Shown in pieces: positions 55,480-64,000 of a DNA stretch of 64,000 nt. A program made the translations under genes and the position numbers. Origin of the DNA: Flavobacteriales bacterium (GTDB lineage Bacteria; Bacteroidota; Bacteroidia; Flavobacteriales_G; JALEGO01); the NCBI GenBank assembly GCA_020628935.1, contig JAHDEG010000009.1, forward strand, positions 1-64,000. Direction: 5' to 3'. The number at the start of each line of letters is the position of its first letter. Within the stretch, counting starts at the first letter, position 1. The notes below the pieces were generated by a model. The model saw only the letters and a list, made by a program, of their open reading frames with translations, was not told the origin of the DNA and made no database searches.

Positions 55480-56340
55480 CTATAGGTAGTGCTTCAACAA
55501 TTTTGAATTTAATTTTTTTCTTAACACTCTAAGTGCTTTTTCTCTGATTTGACGAATTCTTTCTCTTGTTAATTCTAATCTATTAGCAATTTCTTCTAAT
55601 GTCATAGGAGCTTCGCCATTTAAACCAAAAGAGAAACGAACAACATCTGCCTCTCTAGGCTTAAGAGAAACCAGTACCCTCTCAATATCAACACATAACG
55701 AGCTTTGCATTAAGCCATCGATTGGATTAGAAGCATTATCGTTTTCTAATACATTAAGTAAGCTATTTTCTTCACCATCGATCATTGGTGCATCTACAGA
55801 AACTTGTTTTTGTGAATAAGAAAATAAATCACCAATAGTAGATGAAGATGTTTCAAGCACTTCCCCTAATTCTTCGTTTGAAGGAGCTCTCTCAAATTTT
55901 TGCTCCAATTTTGAATAAGCTTGCGTTATTTTTTGAATAGCACTTACCTTATTCAGTGGTAACCTAACAACTCTTGAATTTTCTGCTATTGCTTGCATTA
56001 TGGACTGACGAATCCACCATACCGCATAGGAAATAAACTTAAACCCTTTTGTTTCATCAAATCGCTTTGCAGCAGTAATTAAACCAATATTACCTTCGGC
56101 TATTAAATCCTCTAGTGTTAAGCCGTGACCTTGGTACTGTTTAGCTACACTAATAACAAAACGTAGGTTTGCGTTTACTAATTTATTGAGTGCTTCATCA
56201 TCTCCTTGCTTGATTTTCACCGCTAAAGAAACCTCTTCCTCAGGAGTTATCATCCCTTCTTTTGAAACGTCACTCAGATATTTGTCAATTGACTTACTAT
56301 CCCGATTAGTTAACTGTTTGGTTATTTTTAATTGCCTCAT
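55480..56340 (-). CDS. rpoD: Primary RNA polymerase sigma factor
   Basis: This is a 286-residue sigma-70 factor of the short Bacteroidota primary type (no region 1.1). Region 2 holds NLRFVISVAKQYQGHGL and the EGNIGL/AVWWIRQSIMQ segments; region 3 follows; region 4 has the helix-turn-helix LELTRERIRQIREKALR. It would recognise the TTTG/TAnnTTTG promoters noted in this window. Length and motifs are typical of the sigma-ABfr type. Confidence 0.94.
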   Translation of the reverse strand: MRQLKITKQLTNRDSKSIDKYLSDVSKEGMITPEEEVSLAVKIKQGDDEALNKLVNANLRFVISVAKQYQGHGLTLEDLIAEGNIGLITAAKRFDETKGFKFISYAVWWIRQSIMQAIAENSRVVRLPLNKVSAIQKITQAYSKLEQKFERAPSNEELGEVLETSSSTIGDLFSYSQKQVSVDAPMIDGEENSLLNVLENDNASNPIDGLMQSSLCVDIERVLVSLKPREADVVRFSFGLNGEAPMTLEEIANRLELTRERIRQIREKALRVLRKKLNSKLLKHYL

Positions 56341-56474
56341 CTAATAAATTCTTTGCTTACCTGGCAAATGTAAATTCAATTTGGTGTTCAAAAAAATTTA
56401 TTTAACAACAGATGCATTTTCCACTAACAACAGATTGTTCATAGCTCTTACAGCCCTTATAAACAAAGGATACA

Positions 56475-57725
56475 TCAAGCTTGTTTATGAAACTCCAAAA
56501 CCGTTATTTCTGGTGGCATACCTACTCTACCAGGAAAACCTAAAAAACCAAACCCCTGATTTACATACAAAAATTGTTTACCAACATTATACAATCCTGA
56601 CCATTGTTTGTACCTATGTTGAGCTGGGCTGTATCTAAATTTACCTAGATTCACTCCGAACTGCATGCCATGGGTATGCCCTGATAAAGTTAAATTTACT
56701 TTTGTTTTTTTATTAATTTCGGCATCCCAATGTGTCGGATCATGTGACAACATGATTTGAAATTCATCGTCAGTTGTTTCTCGCATAGACTTTGAAAGAT
56801 TTCCATACTGAGAAAAACCTTTACCCCAGTTTTCTAGGCCGATTATTCGTATTGACTCTCCGTTTATTGTGAGTTTTTTGTTCTCATTTAATAATAAGTC
56901 AAAACCTATGTCTTTGTGAAATTGCTTAACTCCCTCCAAATTTTTTCTTTTATCCTCTTTACTCTCCCAAGGAGAATAATCGCCATAATCATGGTTACCA
57001 AGTATAGAGAATTTCCCGTGCTTTGCTTTTAACTTAGAAAACGGTTCTACCCAGCCTTCTGTTTCTTGAGCAAAGTTATTTACCATATCACCAGTAAAAA
57101 ATATGAGGTCTGGGTTAACACTATTTATCATTTCAAGGCCTTTGCTTACTTCACTAAACGCCTGATTAAAACTACCTAGATGCGCGTCAGATATATGAAC
57201 CGCTGTTAAACCCTCAAAAGAATCTGGTAAATCACTAAAGTAGAGTTTCTTCCGCACAATTTTAAAATCGTATTTTCCTTTAATCATACCATAAATAATG
57301 GCAAAAAACGGAACTGAAGCTACCAAAAGACCGATTTTTGTAAGAAAGGAGGATCTTGAAATAGGCTGACCTGAGTTTGAACTAATTTTAGCACCAACTT
57401 TCATTGTTAAGAATCCCACATCTTCCAAAAAATGAAAACCTAAAAATATTAGTTTTGGCACCAATGAAAGTATTGCTAACCCCATAAACAAGTTAAATAC
57501 CGCACTGCCTTTAGGGCTTGGACGTAAATCCATATTCATCATCATAAATATGAATCCTCCATAAATAACAAATGAGAACAACCAATAAATTGTTGTAATT
57601 CCTTTTCTGACATTTGCTGAATCTAATGTCTTTAAAAGCTGACGAATGCCTTTAAACGCATATACATCTACTAAAAAAAGAAATACGATAACTGTAGATA
57701 AAAAGATAATGGGTTCGGTTCTCAC
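56475..57725 (-). CDS. Membrane metallophosphoesterase (calcineurin-like)
   Basis: This 416-residue protein has four or so N-terminal membrane segments (to about residue 150) and a C-terminal metallophosphoesterase. Metal motifs are in order: SDAHLG (about 176), FTGDMVNN (about 205), LGNHDYGDY (about 244), LSHDPTHW (about 330) and LSGHTHGMQFG (about 356). Substrate unknown; related proteins act on lipid or nucleotide phosphates. Start is GTG. Confidence 0.9.
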   Translation of the reverse strand: MRTEPIIFLSTVIVFLFLVDVYAFKGIRQLLKTLDSANVRKGITTIYWLFSFVIYGGFIFMMMNMDLRPSPKGSAVFNLFMGLAILSLVPKLIFLGFHFLEDVGFLTMKVGAKISSNSGQPISRSSFLTKIGLLVASVPFFAIIYGMIKGKYDFKIVRKKLYFSDLPDSFEGLTAVHISDAHLGSFNQAFSEVSKGLEMINSVNPDLIFFTGDMVNNFAQETEGWVEPFSKLKAKHGKFSILGNHDYGDYSPWESKEDKRKNLEGVKQFHKDIGFDLLLNENKKLTINGESIRIIGLENWGKGFSQYGNLSKSMRETTDDEFQIMLSHDPTHWDAEINKKTKVNLTLSGHTHGMQFGVNLGKFRYSPAQHRYKQWSGLYNVGKQFLYVNQGFGFLGFPGRVGMPPEITVLEFHKQA

Positions 57726-57756
57726 AAAATATTTTTTAGGGTAACAATGTAGTTAA

Positions 57757-58296
57757 CTAAGGGTTCTTTTGGTCGCGCTTCTTTTTCGCTAAATAAACGG
57801 CAATCATTATAACAGAAAAGAAAAGTGCAAACACTACCCCAATCCATGAGGTGAATATTGCTGCTTTAAATACAATAATAAAAACTATTGCGACTAGAAA
57901 AACTGAAGCCAACTCATTCCAAATTCTTAGTTGAAAGGATGACAATACATAGTTTTCGTTCTGAAGGGACTTATATACATACCCACAAAAAAAGTGATAT
58001 GCTATTAACAAAAACACAAAAAACAATTTTAAGTGCATAAAAGGCTGAGACCAATAATTAAGTAGATGCAATAAAATAAAACCCAAAATAACAGTTAAGA
58101 TCATTGAAGGATAGGTTATTCCGAACCAGAGTCTCTTTTCCATTATCTTGAACTGTTTTTTTAATATAGACTTTTCTGGCTCTTCGAGTTCATTTGCCTG
58201 AGTGTGGTAAATAAACAACCTCACTATGTAAAAAAGCCCGGCAAACCAGGTTACAACAAAAATTATATGAAAAGCTTTTAGGTAAAAGTAGGCCAA
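57757..58296 (-). CDS. hemJ: HemJ-type protoporphyrinogen oxidase
   Basis: This 179-residue inner-membrane protein has four to five hydrophobic segments and the family pattern of a histidine in LKAFHIIFVVTWFAGLFYIVRLFIYH (abridged; H11 and H27). The family oxidises protoporphyrinogen IX in haem synthesis. Start is TTG, 31 bases after the metallophosphoesterase gene. It precedes the amidase gene; no other haem gene is in the window. Confidence 0.85.
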   Translation of the reverse strand: MAYFYLKAFHIIFVVTWFAGLFYIVRLFIYHTQANELEEPEKSILKKQFKIMEKRLWFGITYPSMILTVILGFILLHLLNYWSQPFMHLKLFFVFLLIAYHFFCGYVYKSLQNENYVLSSFQLRIWNELASVFLVAIVFIIVFKAAIFTSWIGVVFALFFSVIMIAVYLAKKKRDQKNP

Positions 58297-58299
58297 CGA

Positions 58300-59940
58300 T
58301 TAATGTTTAATTATTATTTTTTTGCTAATATTTACATCGCTACCTTGAATACTTAAGATATAAATACCATCAGAAAAATTAGCTGTTTGTATCTCCAATT
58401 GCTTATTATTATATTGACCAGCATACACCTGTGAACCAGTTATTGATCTAAGTTCTACATTTGCAAAAACTAATTCATCCTCAAAATTAATACTTAGTAG
58501 CGTGCTTGAAGGATTCGGGTATACCTGCAGGCTTTTCTCGATAAAAGATGTTGATTTAGTCGAAGGTACTGTAATAGAAACTGTAATAGGTATATAAACA
58601 GTGTTGTTACTCTCGTCACTTTCAATTGATACATTATTATTGTCTAACTCAATAATTAAAAACGATTCTCCGTTTGCCTCTTGAGGTAATGATACTTCGG
58701 TCTGAAACACACTTACTTTCCCACCAAACAGTATAGGAAATGCACCTGAAACTAAAACTTCATCGTCTTGTGAAACTACAGAGTCGGTAGAGTATAAAAT
58801 CCTGTATGGTGCGTTGTTTACTGGTGCGTAACCTAAGTTATACATATTCCAATTAACTTGAACAGGTTCATTAACACCTACAAAAGAGGATGAAATAGAT
58901 ATAAAATCGGGATATAAATCTGCTTTATCTGAACAATTCACCATGAGATCATAACTACTGCCTGATCCATCAGCTCCATCTACTACTACATAGTACGTAC
59001 CTGGAGCAGCATTATTTAGCGTTGCTGAATTATACGATATCCCTCCCACACAGCTATCTGGAGAACAATCATTAAGAATTAAAACATCAAGGTTTCCTGC
59101 ATAATTTTTTATAGTTGCAGTAATTTGTCCCGAATCACTGAGAATTACCTGATGTATGCGATCAGGCCCTTGATAAACTGATTGACTACAGTTATATTGA
59201 TCGGCTTTAGAGAAAGAACTGCTTGCTGTATCAGAATACCAAACTCCACAATTTGCATTTATTGCTTCAGTACAAATAAATGAATTATCTGTACTTGGTC
59301 CTGTACATGTGACATCTAAAAAATCTTGTAAGGCATCGTAATAAGCTAAGGCAAAACTGTCTCTCCACAATGGATCTAATAATTTGGGTTTGTCCGCAGG
59401 GAAATCTACAAACCCAATTTCACTTAAACAACCATACATATTTAGGTTTTTTAAAACTCCTAAATGAAACGACAGGTAGTCATCGTCTTCTACAACTCTT
59501 CTATCTACCCAATCTCCTTTTTCTACCATATTAGCCTGAATAATGGTTGCAAATAGTTCGTCTTCATCATCCGGCTGACCGGCTAATTCACACCAAAAAG
59601 TTTCTGTACCAGTCCCTCCTCCAGCATTACAATGTACGCTAATAAATGCATCTGCATCCCAGTTATTTGCCATGGTGTATCTCTGAGCTAAGCTAATCCA
59701 ACTTCCGCAATCATTCGTAGGTCGTGTTAGATAAACCTGCCAATTGCATTCATCATCTATTTTGTTTTTCAGCTTACCGCTGACAGCAAAAGCTGTATTA
59801 ATTTCAGTATCTGTTCTTCCATCCCCGTTAGTGCAATCGTTATTGTAGCCATGTCCAGCATCTAAAACTACAATAGTTTGAGAATTGCTGCTAAACGAAG
59901 CGATTATAAGCGTAAAAAGTATTAAAATTTTATTAATCAT
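58300..59940 (-). CDS. T9SS-exported N-acetylmuramoyl-L-alanine amidase, multidomain
   Basis: The ATG at 59940 gives 546 residues (a TTG just before it is not needed). After a signal peptide (ending about SNSQ) the amidase_3 domain (about 22-215) shows VLDAGHG, SVHCNAGG and the SEIGFVDFP glutamate segment. It cuts the MurNAc-L-Ala bond. A PPC-type beta domain (about 240-345) and a CARDB-like domain (about 348-450) follow, then a T9SS type A sorting domain (about 465-546, VYPNPSS, GIYILSIQG). The enzyme is therefore likely placed outside the cell. It overlaps the upstream beta-propeller lipoprotein gene by 8 bases. Confidence 0.9.
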   Translation of the reverse strand: MINKILILFTLIIASFSSNSQTIVVLDAGHGYNNDCTNGDGRTDTEINTAFAVSGKLKNKIDDECNWQVYLTRPTNDCGSWISLAQRYTMANNWDADAFISVHCNAGGGTGTETFWCELAGQPDDEDELFATIIQANMVEKGDWVDRRVVEDDDYLSFHLGVLKNLNMYGCLSEIGFVDFPADKPKLLDPLWRDSFALAYYDALQDFLDVTCTGPSTDNSFICTEAINANCGVWYSDTASSSFSKADQYNCSQSVYQGPDRIHQVILSDSGQITATIKNYAGNLDVLILNDCSPDSCVGGISYNSATLNNAAPGTYYVVVDGADGSGSSYDLMVNCSDKADLYPDFISISSSFVGVNEPVQVNWNMYNLGYAPVNNAPYRILYSTDSVVSQDDEVLVSGAFPILFGGKVSVFQTEVSLPQEANGESFLIIELDNNNVSIESDESNNTVYIPITVSITVPSTKSTSFIEKSLQVYPNPSSTLLSINFEDELVFANVELRSITGSQVYAGQYNNKQLEIQTANFSDGIYILSIQGSDVNISKKIIIKH

Positions 59941-60949
59941 CAAGTATATTTAAAGTGTAAACCAGTACATTGCCCGTTTTTTCATCTTCACAGGTAAGTA
60001 ACTTTCCATCACCGCTAATAGATGGCCACATTTCAGTAATGTAAGGGGTTTTGGTTAAGTTTTTAGATGTTCTTGTGCTTAAATTATAATAATAAACTTC
60101 TGATCCTGATGTACTGTGACCGTCATTTGTCTCGTCTAAAAAATAAATAAATCCATTTTTGTTAGGATGCCATGCGGTTGCTATACCTTGAACTAAGCTT
60201 GTCTCATCACCGGTTTCTAGCTCTAATAAATTAATCATGCTTCCAGAATGAACTAGCACGTAATCTTTTTTGGGAGATAATATTGGGTTGTAATACTGAG
60301 ATTGATTTTTAGTAATCACCACAGAATTTGTTGAGTTAGAGGTAGTTTTTGATATCTGTAAATTTTCATTTATAAACAATAGGGGATCATTTGCATCTTG
60401 TGCCGAAGCTAAACTTTGAATTGTTCTATGATCAACAGCTGTTAGTTCTTTTGTTTGTTTTGCAGTAATAGAATACGTGTAAACCTTCCAGTTGTTATTC
60501 ACTTTTTCTTTGTAAAAAATGACATCGCTATCATTACTCCAGTAGCTATTAAACCCTATTCTGCTATTTTCTTTTACACTACCAATTAAAGAAGAAGTGG
60601 TATTATCAAAAATGTAAATCCCATAATTACCTTCGGTTGTTGCTATTAAAAATTTTCCGTTGGGCGAAATTTTAGGACAGGCCAGTGCCTTCTTATATGA
60701 AATTTTTCTTTTGAGTGAAAGGACAGGTTCGTTGTTAGACTTTTTATCATTATTATTAACATCTTGTAAATTAGCAGCGGAATTTGGTGAAGCTATTTGG
60801 TTTTCAGTGAATACCCCACCCGTTCCTTGAACTGATTCTTTTACTAAAAAACCATTGATATTAGCCGAATCATTGGCTTGGTCACAAGCAACTAAAGTTA
60901 AGATTAAGCAGAATGCTAATAAAAATGAAATTTGATTAGAAAAAACCAT
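59933..60949 (-). CDS. Beta-propeller (TolB/WD40-like) lipoprotein
   Basis: This 338-residue lipoprotein has lipobox LVAC (C22) and a repeating PD40-type beta-propeller (blades with ACPKISPNGKFLIAT, NPILSPKKDYVLVHS, WPSISGDGKLLTCED). Such domains bind partner proteins. It is translationally coupled to the T9SS amidase gene and may be a surface partner or a substrate receptor; this is inference. Confidence 0.83.
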   Translation of the reverse strand: MVFSNQISFLLAFCLILTLVACDQANDSANINGFLVKESVQGTGGVFTENQIASPNSAANLQDVNNNDKKSNNEPVLSLKRKISYKKALACPKISPNGKFLIATTEGNYGIYIFDNTTSSLIGSVKENSRIGFNSYWSNDSDVIFYKEKVNNNWKVYTYSITAKQTKELTAVDHRTIQSLASAQDANDPLLFINENLQISKTTSNSTNSVVITKNQSQYYNPILSPKKDYVLVHSGSMINLLELETGDETSLVQGIATAWHPNKNGFIYFLDETNDGHSTSGSEVYYYNLSTRTSKNLTKTPYITEMWPSISGDGKLLTCEDEKTGNVLVYTLNILDD

Positions 60950-61034
60950 TATAATAAATATACAAAATTGAAGATTATCTAACCATTTATTAATTGCATT
61001 GTATGAATTAAATTAATATTTGAAATAGTATTAG

Positions 61035-61042
61035 TACATTTG
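61035..61042 (+). promoter_or_regulatory. -7 box of tRNA-Arg
   Basis: TACATTTG, a full match to TAnnTTTG, lies 12 bases before the tRNA 5' end. The -33 box at the expected distance is not obvious. Confidence 0.65.
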
Positions 61043-61053
61043 AAAAAATACTT

Positions 61054-61127
61054 ACGCCCGTAGTTCAACTGGATAGAATACCAGATTTCGGCTCTGGTGG
61101 TTGAGGGTTCGAATCCTTCCGGGCGTA
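61054..61127 (+). tRNA. tRNA-Arg (TCG)
   Basis: The acceptor ACGCCCG pairs with CGGGCGT, the anticodon loop TTTCGGC gives TCG, the T stem GAGGG/CCTTC encloses TTCGAAT, and the discriminator is A. No CCA is encoded. Confidence 0.95.
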
Positions 61128-61250
61128 TTTTTACATTATGAAAAACTCTAAAAAATTATATAAACAATAACAATGTTTTGTTTAATAAGTTATTTGTTGT
61201 TTTTATCGACCCACCTCCCTTTTCATACCCAACACAAAATACTTTGAATT

Positions 61251-62039
61251 TTGAATAAAGAAAAACTGAATAGCATAATTTTCGGAACAGACACTCCTAT
61301 AGGTAGGAAGTTTGATATTACCCTGTTAATTATCATTTTAGTTAGTGTTGCTTTCGTAATGCTAGAAAGCATTCCTAGCTTAGATTCATCATATGGCTCA
61401 TTTTTTCACGTTGCCGAAATTGCATTTACAATCTTCTTCACACTTGAGTACCTAGTAAGAATTTATATCAGCCCTAAGCCCTTAAAATACATCTGGAGTT
61501 TTTGGGGGATAATTGATTTACTTTCAATTTTACCTACCTATGTTGGCATTTTTTACAATGGTTACCGATTTTTAAGAGCTATTAGAATTTTAAGGCTACT
61601 AAGGGCTTTCAAAGTACTAAACTTGAATCAATTTACTGGTGAGGGAGCGAAGCTTGGCGATGCTATAATGGCTAGTAAAAATAAAATTATCGTATTCTTT
61701 TCTTTTATTTTAACTGTTGTTTGTGTGTTAGGAACAATTATGTATGTGGTTGAGGGAACTGATCATGGATTTACGTCTATTCCAGAAAGTATTTATTGGG
61801 CAATAGTCACTGTGACAACAGTTGGGTATGGAGATATAGCTCCAGAGACAGTACTTGGTAAATTTATAGCGAGTTTTTCGATGATAATTGGTTATGCAAT
61901 AATAGCCATCCCTACAGGAATTGTTAGTAGCGAACTTCACAAAGAAAAAGGAAAAATTCAGTGTTCACAATGTAGAAGCAAAGTACTTATTTCAGATAAT
62001 TTTTGTTACAACTGTGGGGAGAAGAATATTGTAAGCTAA
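61251..62039 (+). CDS. Voltage-gated K+ channel with C-terminal zinc ribbon
   Basis: This 262-residue inner-membrane protein has six segments of the Kv type: an arginine-rich S4 (RFLRAIRILRLLRAFK, about 105-120), then the pore loop TVTTVGYGDIAPET (about 188-201) and S6. The C-terminus carries CSQCRSK and CYNCGEKN, a two-CxxC zinc ribbon, an extension not required for the channel. The start is TTG at 61251; a TGA lies in frame just upstream. It is probably a potassium channel with a regulatory or assembly metal site. Confidence 0.88.
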   Translation: MNKEKLNSIIFGTDTPIGRKFDITLLIIILVSVAFVMLESIPSLDSSYGSFFHVAEIAFTIFFTLEYLVRIYISPKPLKYIWSFWGIIDLLSILPTYVGIFYNGYRFLRAIRILRLLRAFKVLNLNQFTGEGAKLGDAIMASKNKIIVFFSFILTVVCVLGTIMYVVEGTDHGFTSIPESIYWAIVTVTTVGYGDIAPETVLGKFIASFSMIIGYAIIAIPTGIVSSELHKEKGKIQCSQCRSKVLISDNFCYNCGEKNIVS

Positions 62040-62087
62040 AATTGAGTTTTTCTTGATCTAGCAAAAAATCTGATCATTTATTTCAAC

Positions 62088-62117
62088 TTTGCCGTCTAAC
62101 TAGACAGGCAGTTTTTA
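62088..62117 (+). terminator. Terminator after the K+ channel gene
   Basis: The stem TGCCGTCTA / TAGAC-a-GGCA with one bulged base is followed by GTTTTT. It lies about 50 bases after the stop codon. Confidence 0.75.
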
Positions 62118-62192
62118 TCATCAACATCCTAACTTTTACAAGGTCAATTGAATTGTAATTAAAGCTAGCTAAATACTAGATGTGTGACCGCT

Positions 62193-64000
62193 TTAAAACA
62201 AAAAGCTCATATTTACGTTAAATAGATTCTCTTCATTTGATATTTGGTATATAGCAGAGATAACAGATCTCTTGAAAGGTGTTGCCCAAACTCCACCACC
62301 GTAGCTACCGTGCCATTTTGATGAATTCTCATTTTCTATAAAAACTTTACCATTATCTAAATAAGTTAATATTCCTAAGGACGAGGGAAATAAGTACGTT
62401 CTGAAACTTACTAGTTTAATTCTTAAATCAATGTTGTTAAACAACACTGATCTTCCAGAAAACCTAAATCTTCTGTACCCTCTTAAGTTACCTTGATTAA
62501 TATTTAATGTTCTCCCCCCTAATGAACCTGCTTGATAGAAGGCATATTCCCCTAATATTGTTGAACCACCAAAACGAACCGCCAAAGTTGGTTTAATTTT
62601 CATGTTACCTGATATGAAAATACCCAATTGGGATTCTAATTTGCTATTTCCTCTTTTGTAGGCTGAATTATATAAATAATTACCTGAAGTTTCCCAGAAA
62701 ATTCCTTTTGTAGGAGCAGTTTCACTGTTTACAGTGTTGTAATTGTATTGGAATTGTAGGCCTAAAAGACTGGCAGCGTCAAACGCAACATTATCTAAAT
62801 TGGAGGATGGCGATGATATAAACTTATCATTTTCTGGTTTAACATTTACAAATTGATATAACGGTCCTATTCTAAATGTTTTGGCTTTTGAAATTCTCCT
62901 TTGTGACGCTATAAAGATATTGGCTTGATTAAACCTATAGTTATAGAAAGAAGGATTACTGTTTAGAACTTTGGTTTCGTTTCCTAAACCATAGAAATTA
63001 GTATTTCCATTAGGCGACAAAATTCGAACGTCAATGTGAAGGTCATTTTTGCCAAATAGGTTAAACAAATTACCTTGAGCAAGGAATGAATAAGCATCAG
63101 TTTTAAGAGCTTTTGCCCCTTTTATAGTTAAATCTATTGAACGTGGTTTTTTTCTCCAGTCGTGCTTTTGGATTATTGCACCTAGACCTAAAAACAAGCC
63201 ATCATCTACATTAAATCCATAGGCTGGGACAGGTATTATTTTGTCTTCCACAAATCTTTCGTCTGTATATAAGTTGACATCAGATTCTTTTTTCAGTTTC
63301 TCTTTAGTTTCTGATCCTCCCTGAATTTTAGTGCCTTCAGTATCGTACACCATCGTTTTTTTTCTAATACCATCTACTTGTGAGTTATCAAAAACTTCGT
63401 CCGCACCGTCTCCGCCAATTAGCCGGACTAAAATACCTTGCTTTCCGCTTCCGGTTACGTGAAATTTATCGTCATTGCCGAATCCATAAATTCTGATTTC
63501 TTTGGTTTCGCTTTTTTTGAATTCTCTACTATAAAACAAGTTTTTTTGCTCGTCATCCTTTGACTTTCTATAAACATTTACACTAGTATTTCCATTCTGC
63601 ATTCTCACAATTTCGAAGAGTTCTTTTTTATCACTCCCTAAAACTTCAACTTCTTCGGCCAGCAGATTATAATACTCCTTGGCATACTTCACAATATCAT
63701 CTCTTCTTTGTTTAAGTTTTGAGGTAATCTCCTCTCCATTTAACTTGTAGATTTGCTCAGGAAACTGTTGAATTGCATTATTTATGACTTCATCGCTTAA
63801 ATTTTGCTGTAGCTCTGTCGAAATATCGATCCATTGTTTTTCTGTCAAGCGAGTTAAAAATTTTCTATCAAATGACCTTCCGTTAATAGTTAAGTTGTCA
63901 ATTCGCTTTATTTTGTGATTAAAACTATACATTTTAGGCATACCCCAATCTCTGGTAGCTAACCACGGTACTATGCCGTCTATTTTATCAAAAACTTGAT
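62193..64000 (-). CDS. Outer-membrane barrel protein, C-terminal part (cut by window end)
   Basis: The reading frame stays open to the window edge, with residues reading KIDGIVPWLATRDWG just before the first in-frame Met at 63941, so the true start lies outside. The visible 600 or so residues contain a beta-rich linker with GGDGADEV (about 175-200, counted from that Met) and then a surface-antigen/BamA-type barrel (about 280-582; RFRFSGRS and GGGVWATPF near the end). Related full-length Bacteroidota proteins carry a metallophosphoesterase N-terminus; that part is not visible. It probably is an outer-membrane protein. Confidence 0.78.
   Translation of the reverse strand, partial: QVFDKIDGIVPWLATRDWGMPKMYSFNHKIKRIDNLTINGRSFDRKFLTRLTEKQWIDISTELQQNLSDEVINNAIQQFPEQIYKLNGEEITSKLKQRRDDIVKYAKEYYNLLAEEVEVLGSDKKELFEIVRMQNGNTSVNVYRKSKDDEQKNLFYSREFKKSETKEIRIYGFGNDDKFHVTGSGKQGILVRLIGGDGADEVFDNSQVDGIRKKTMVYDTEGTKIQGGSETKEKLKKESDVNLYTDERFVEDKIIPVPAYGFNVDDGLFLGLGAIIQKHDWRKKPRSIDLTIKGAKALKTDAYSFLAQGNLFNLFGKNDLHIDVRILSPNGNTNFYGLGNETKVLNSNPSFYNYRFNQANIFIASQRRISKAKTFRIGPLYQFVNVKPENDKFISSPSSNLDNVAFDAASLLGLQFQYNYNTVNSETAPTKGIFWETSGNYLYNSAYKRGNSKLESQLGIFISGNMKIKPTLAVRFGGSTILGEYAFYQAGSLGGRTLNINQGNLRGYRRFRFSGRSVLFNNIDLRIKLVSFRTYLFPSSLGILTYLDNGKVFIENENSSKWHGSYGGGVWATPFKRSVISAIYQISNEENLFNVNMSFLF

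Overview
This window is AT-rich chromosomal DNA from a Bacteroidota bacterium, most likely of the order Flavobacteriales. Three proteins end in type IX secretion (T9SS type A) sorting domains. There is a MurF-Alr fusion, a TonB-dependent receptor, an HTTM-family membrane protein, a single-domain-set primary sigma factor of about 286 residues, and several promoters matching the Bacteroidota -7 consensus TAnnTTTG. I see no rRNA, CRISPR array, prophage or plasmid functions. Genus and species cannot be fixed from the sequence alone.

Layout. 0.1-3.6 kb (minus): recX, a DUF2795 protein, gpsA and a PlsB-type acyltransferase (phospholipid synthesis). 3.8-19.6 kb (plus): deoxynucleoside kinase, MscS channel, arginase, argS, an MFS transporter, enoyl-CoA hydratase, an O-antigen-type flippase, dut, an OmpA-like protein, a sugar-1-phosphate nucleotidyltransferase, a TPR protein, a DUF4292 lipoprotein and an EnvC-like LytM protein. 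The last four overlap end to end and read as an envelope operon. They are followed by an unusual cNMP-binding/thioredoxin reductase-like fusion. 20-21.7 kb (minus): a TauE/SafE permease and an HExxH protein. 21.9-23.5 kb (plus): a strongly expressed-looking repeat protein with a peptidoglycan-binding domain, and a secreted thioredoxin. 23.5-26.8 kb (minus): a TPR-LysM protein, a polyprenyl glycosylphosphotransferase and a lipoprotein. 26.9-29.2 kb: tRNA-Cys, an IS200/IS605-type transposase with end hairpins, and a T9SS cargo protein. 29.3-35.6 kb (minus): DUF4856 lipoprotein, imelysin lipoprotein, HTTM protein and TonB receptor, a probable metal (iron) uptake locus with an operator-like palindrome at its promoter. 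35.7-39.8 kb (plus): a YitT-family protein and a 1004-residue fibre-like protein behind a (GA)14 tract. 40-52.5 kb is mostly minus-strand housekeeping: a FtsX/LolE-type permease, a choice-of-anchor V T9SS protein, an M42 peptidase, pyk, rnc, fabF, acpP, murF-alr, a TruC-like pseudouridine synthase and a coiled-coil membrane protein, with cvpA and a TrmH-type methyltransferase on plus. 52.6-55.4 kb (plus): comF and ppk1. 55.5-60.9 kb (minus): rpoD, a membrane metallophosphoesterase, a HemJ-like protein, a T9SS-secreted amidase and a beta-propeller lipoprotein. 61-64 kb: tRNA-Arg, a Kv-type K+ channel, and the C-terminal part of an outer-membrane barrel protein cut by the window end.

The most unusual pattern is a set of compound palindromic repeats of three subtypes. 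Each subtype occurs as a same-orientation pair, and each pair brackets accessory cargo: the cNMP/TrxR fusion gene, the IS200 plus T9SS gene, and the fibre gene. In the first pair the repeat carries the last 45 bp of the upstream envC-like gene with it, so the downstream copy is a transplanted gene tail. Together with the GA tract, the long 60-bp-arm hairpin at 40 kb and the IS200-like element, this suggests an active repeat-driven mode of gene insertion or duplication in this genome.
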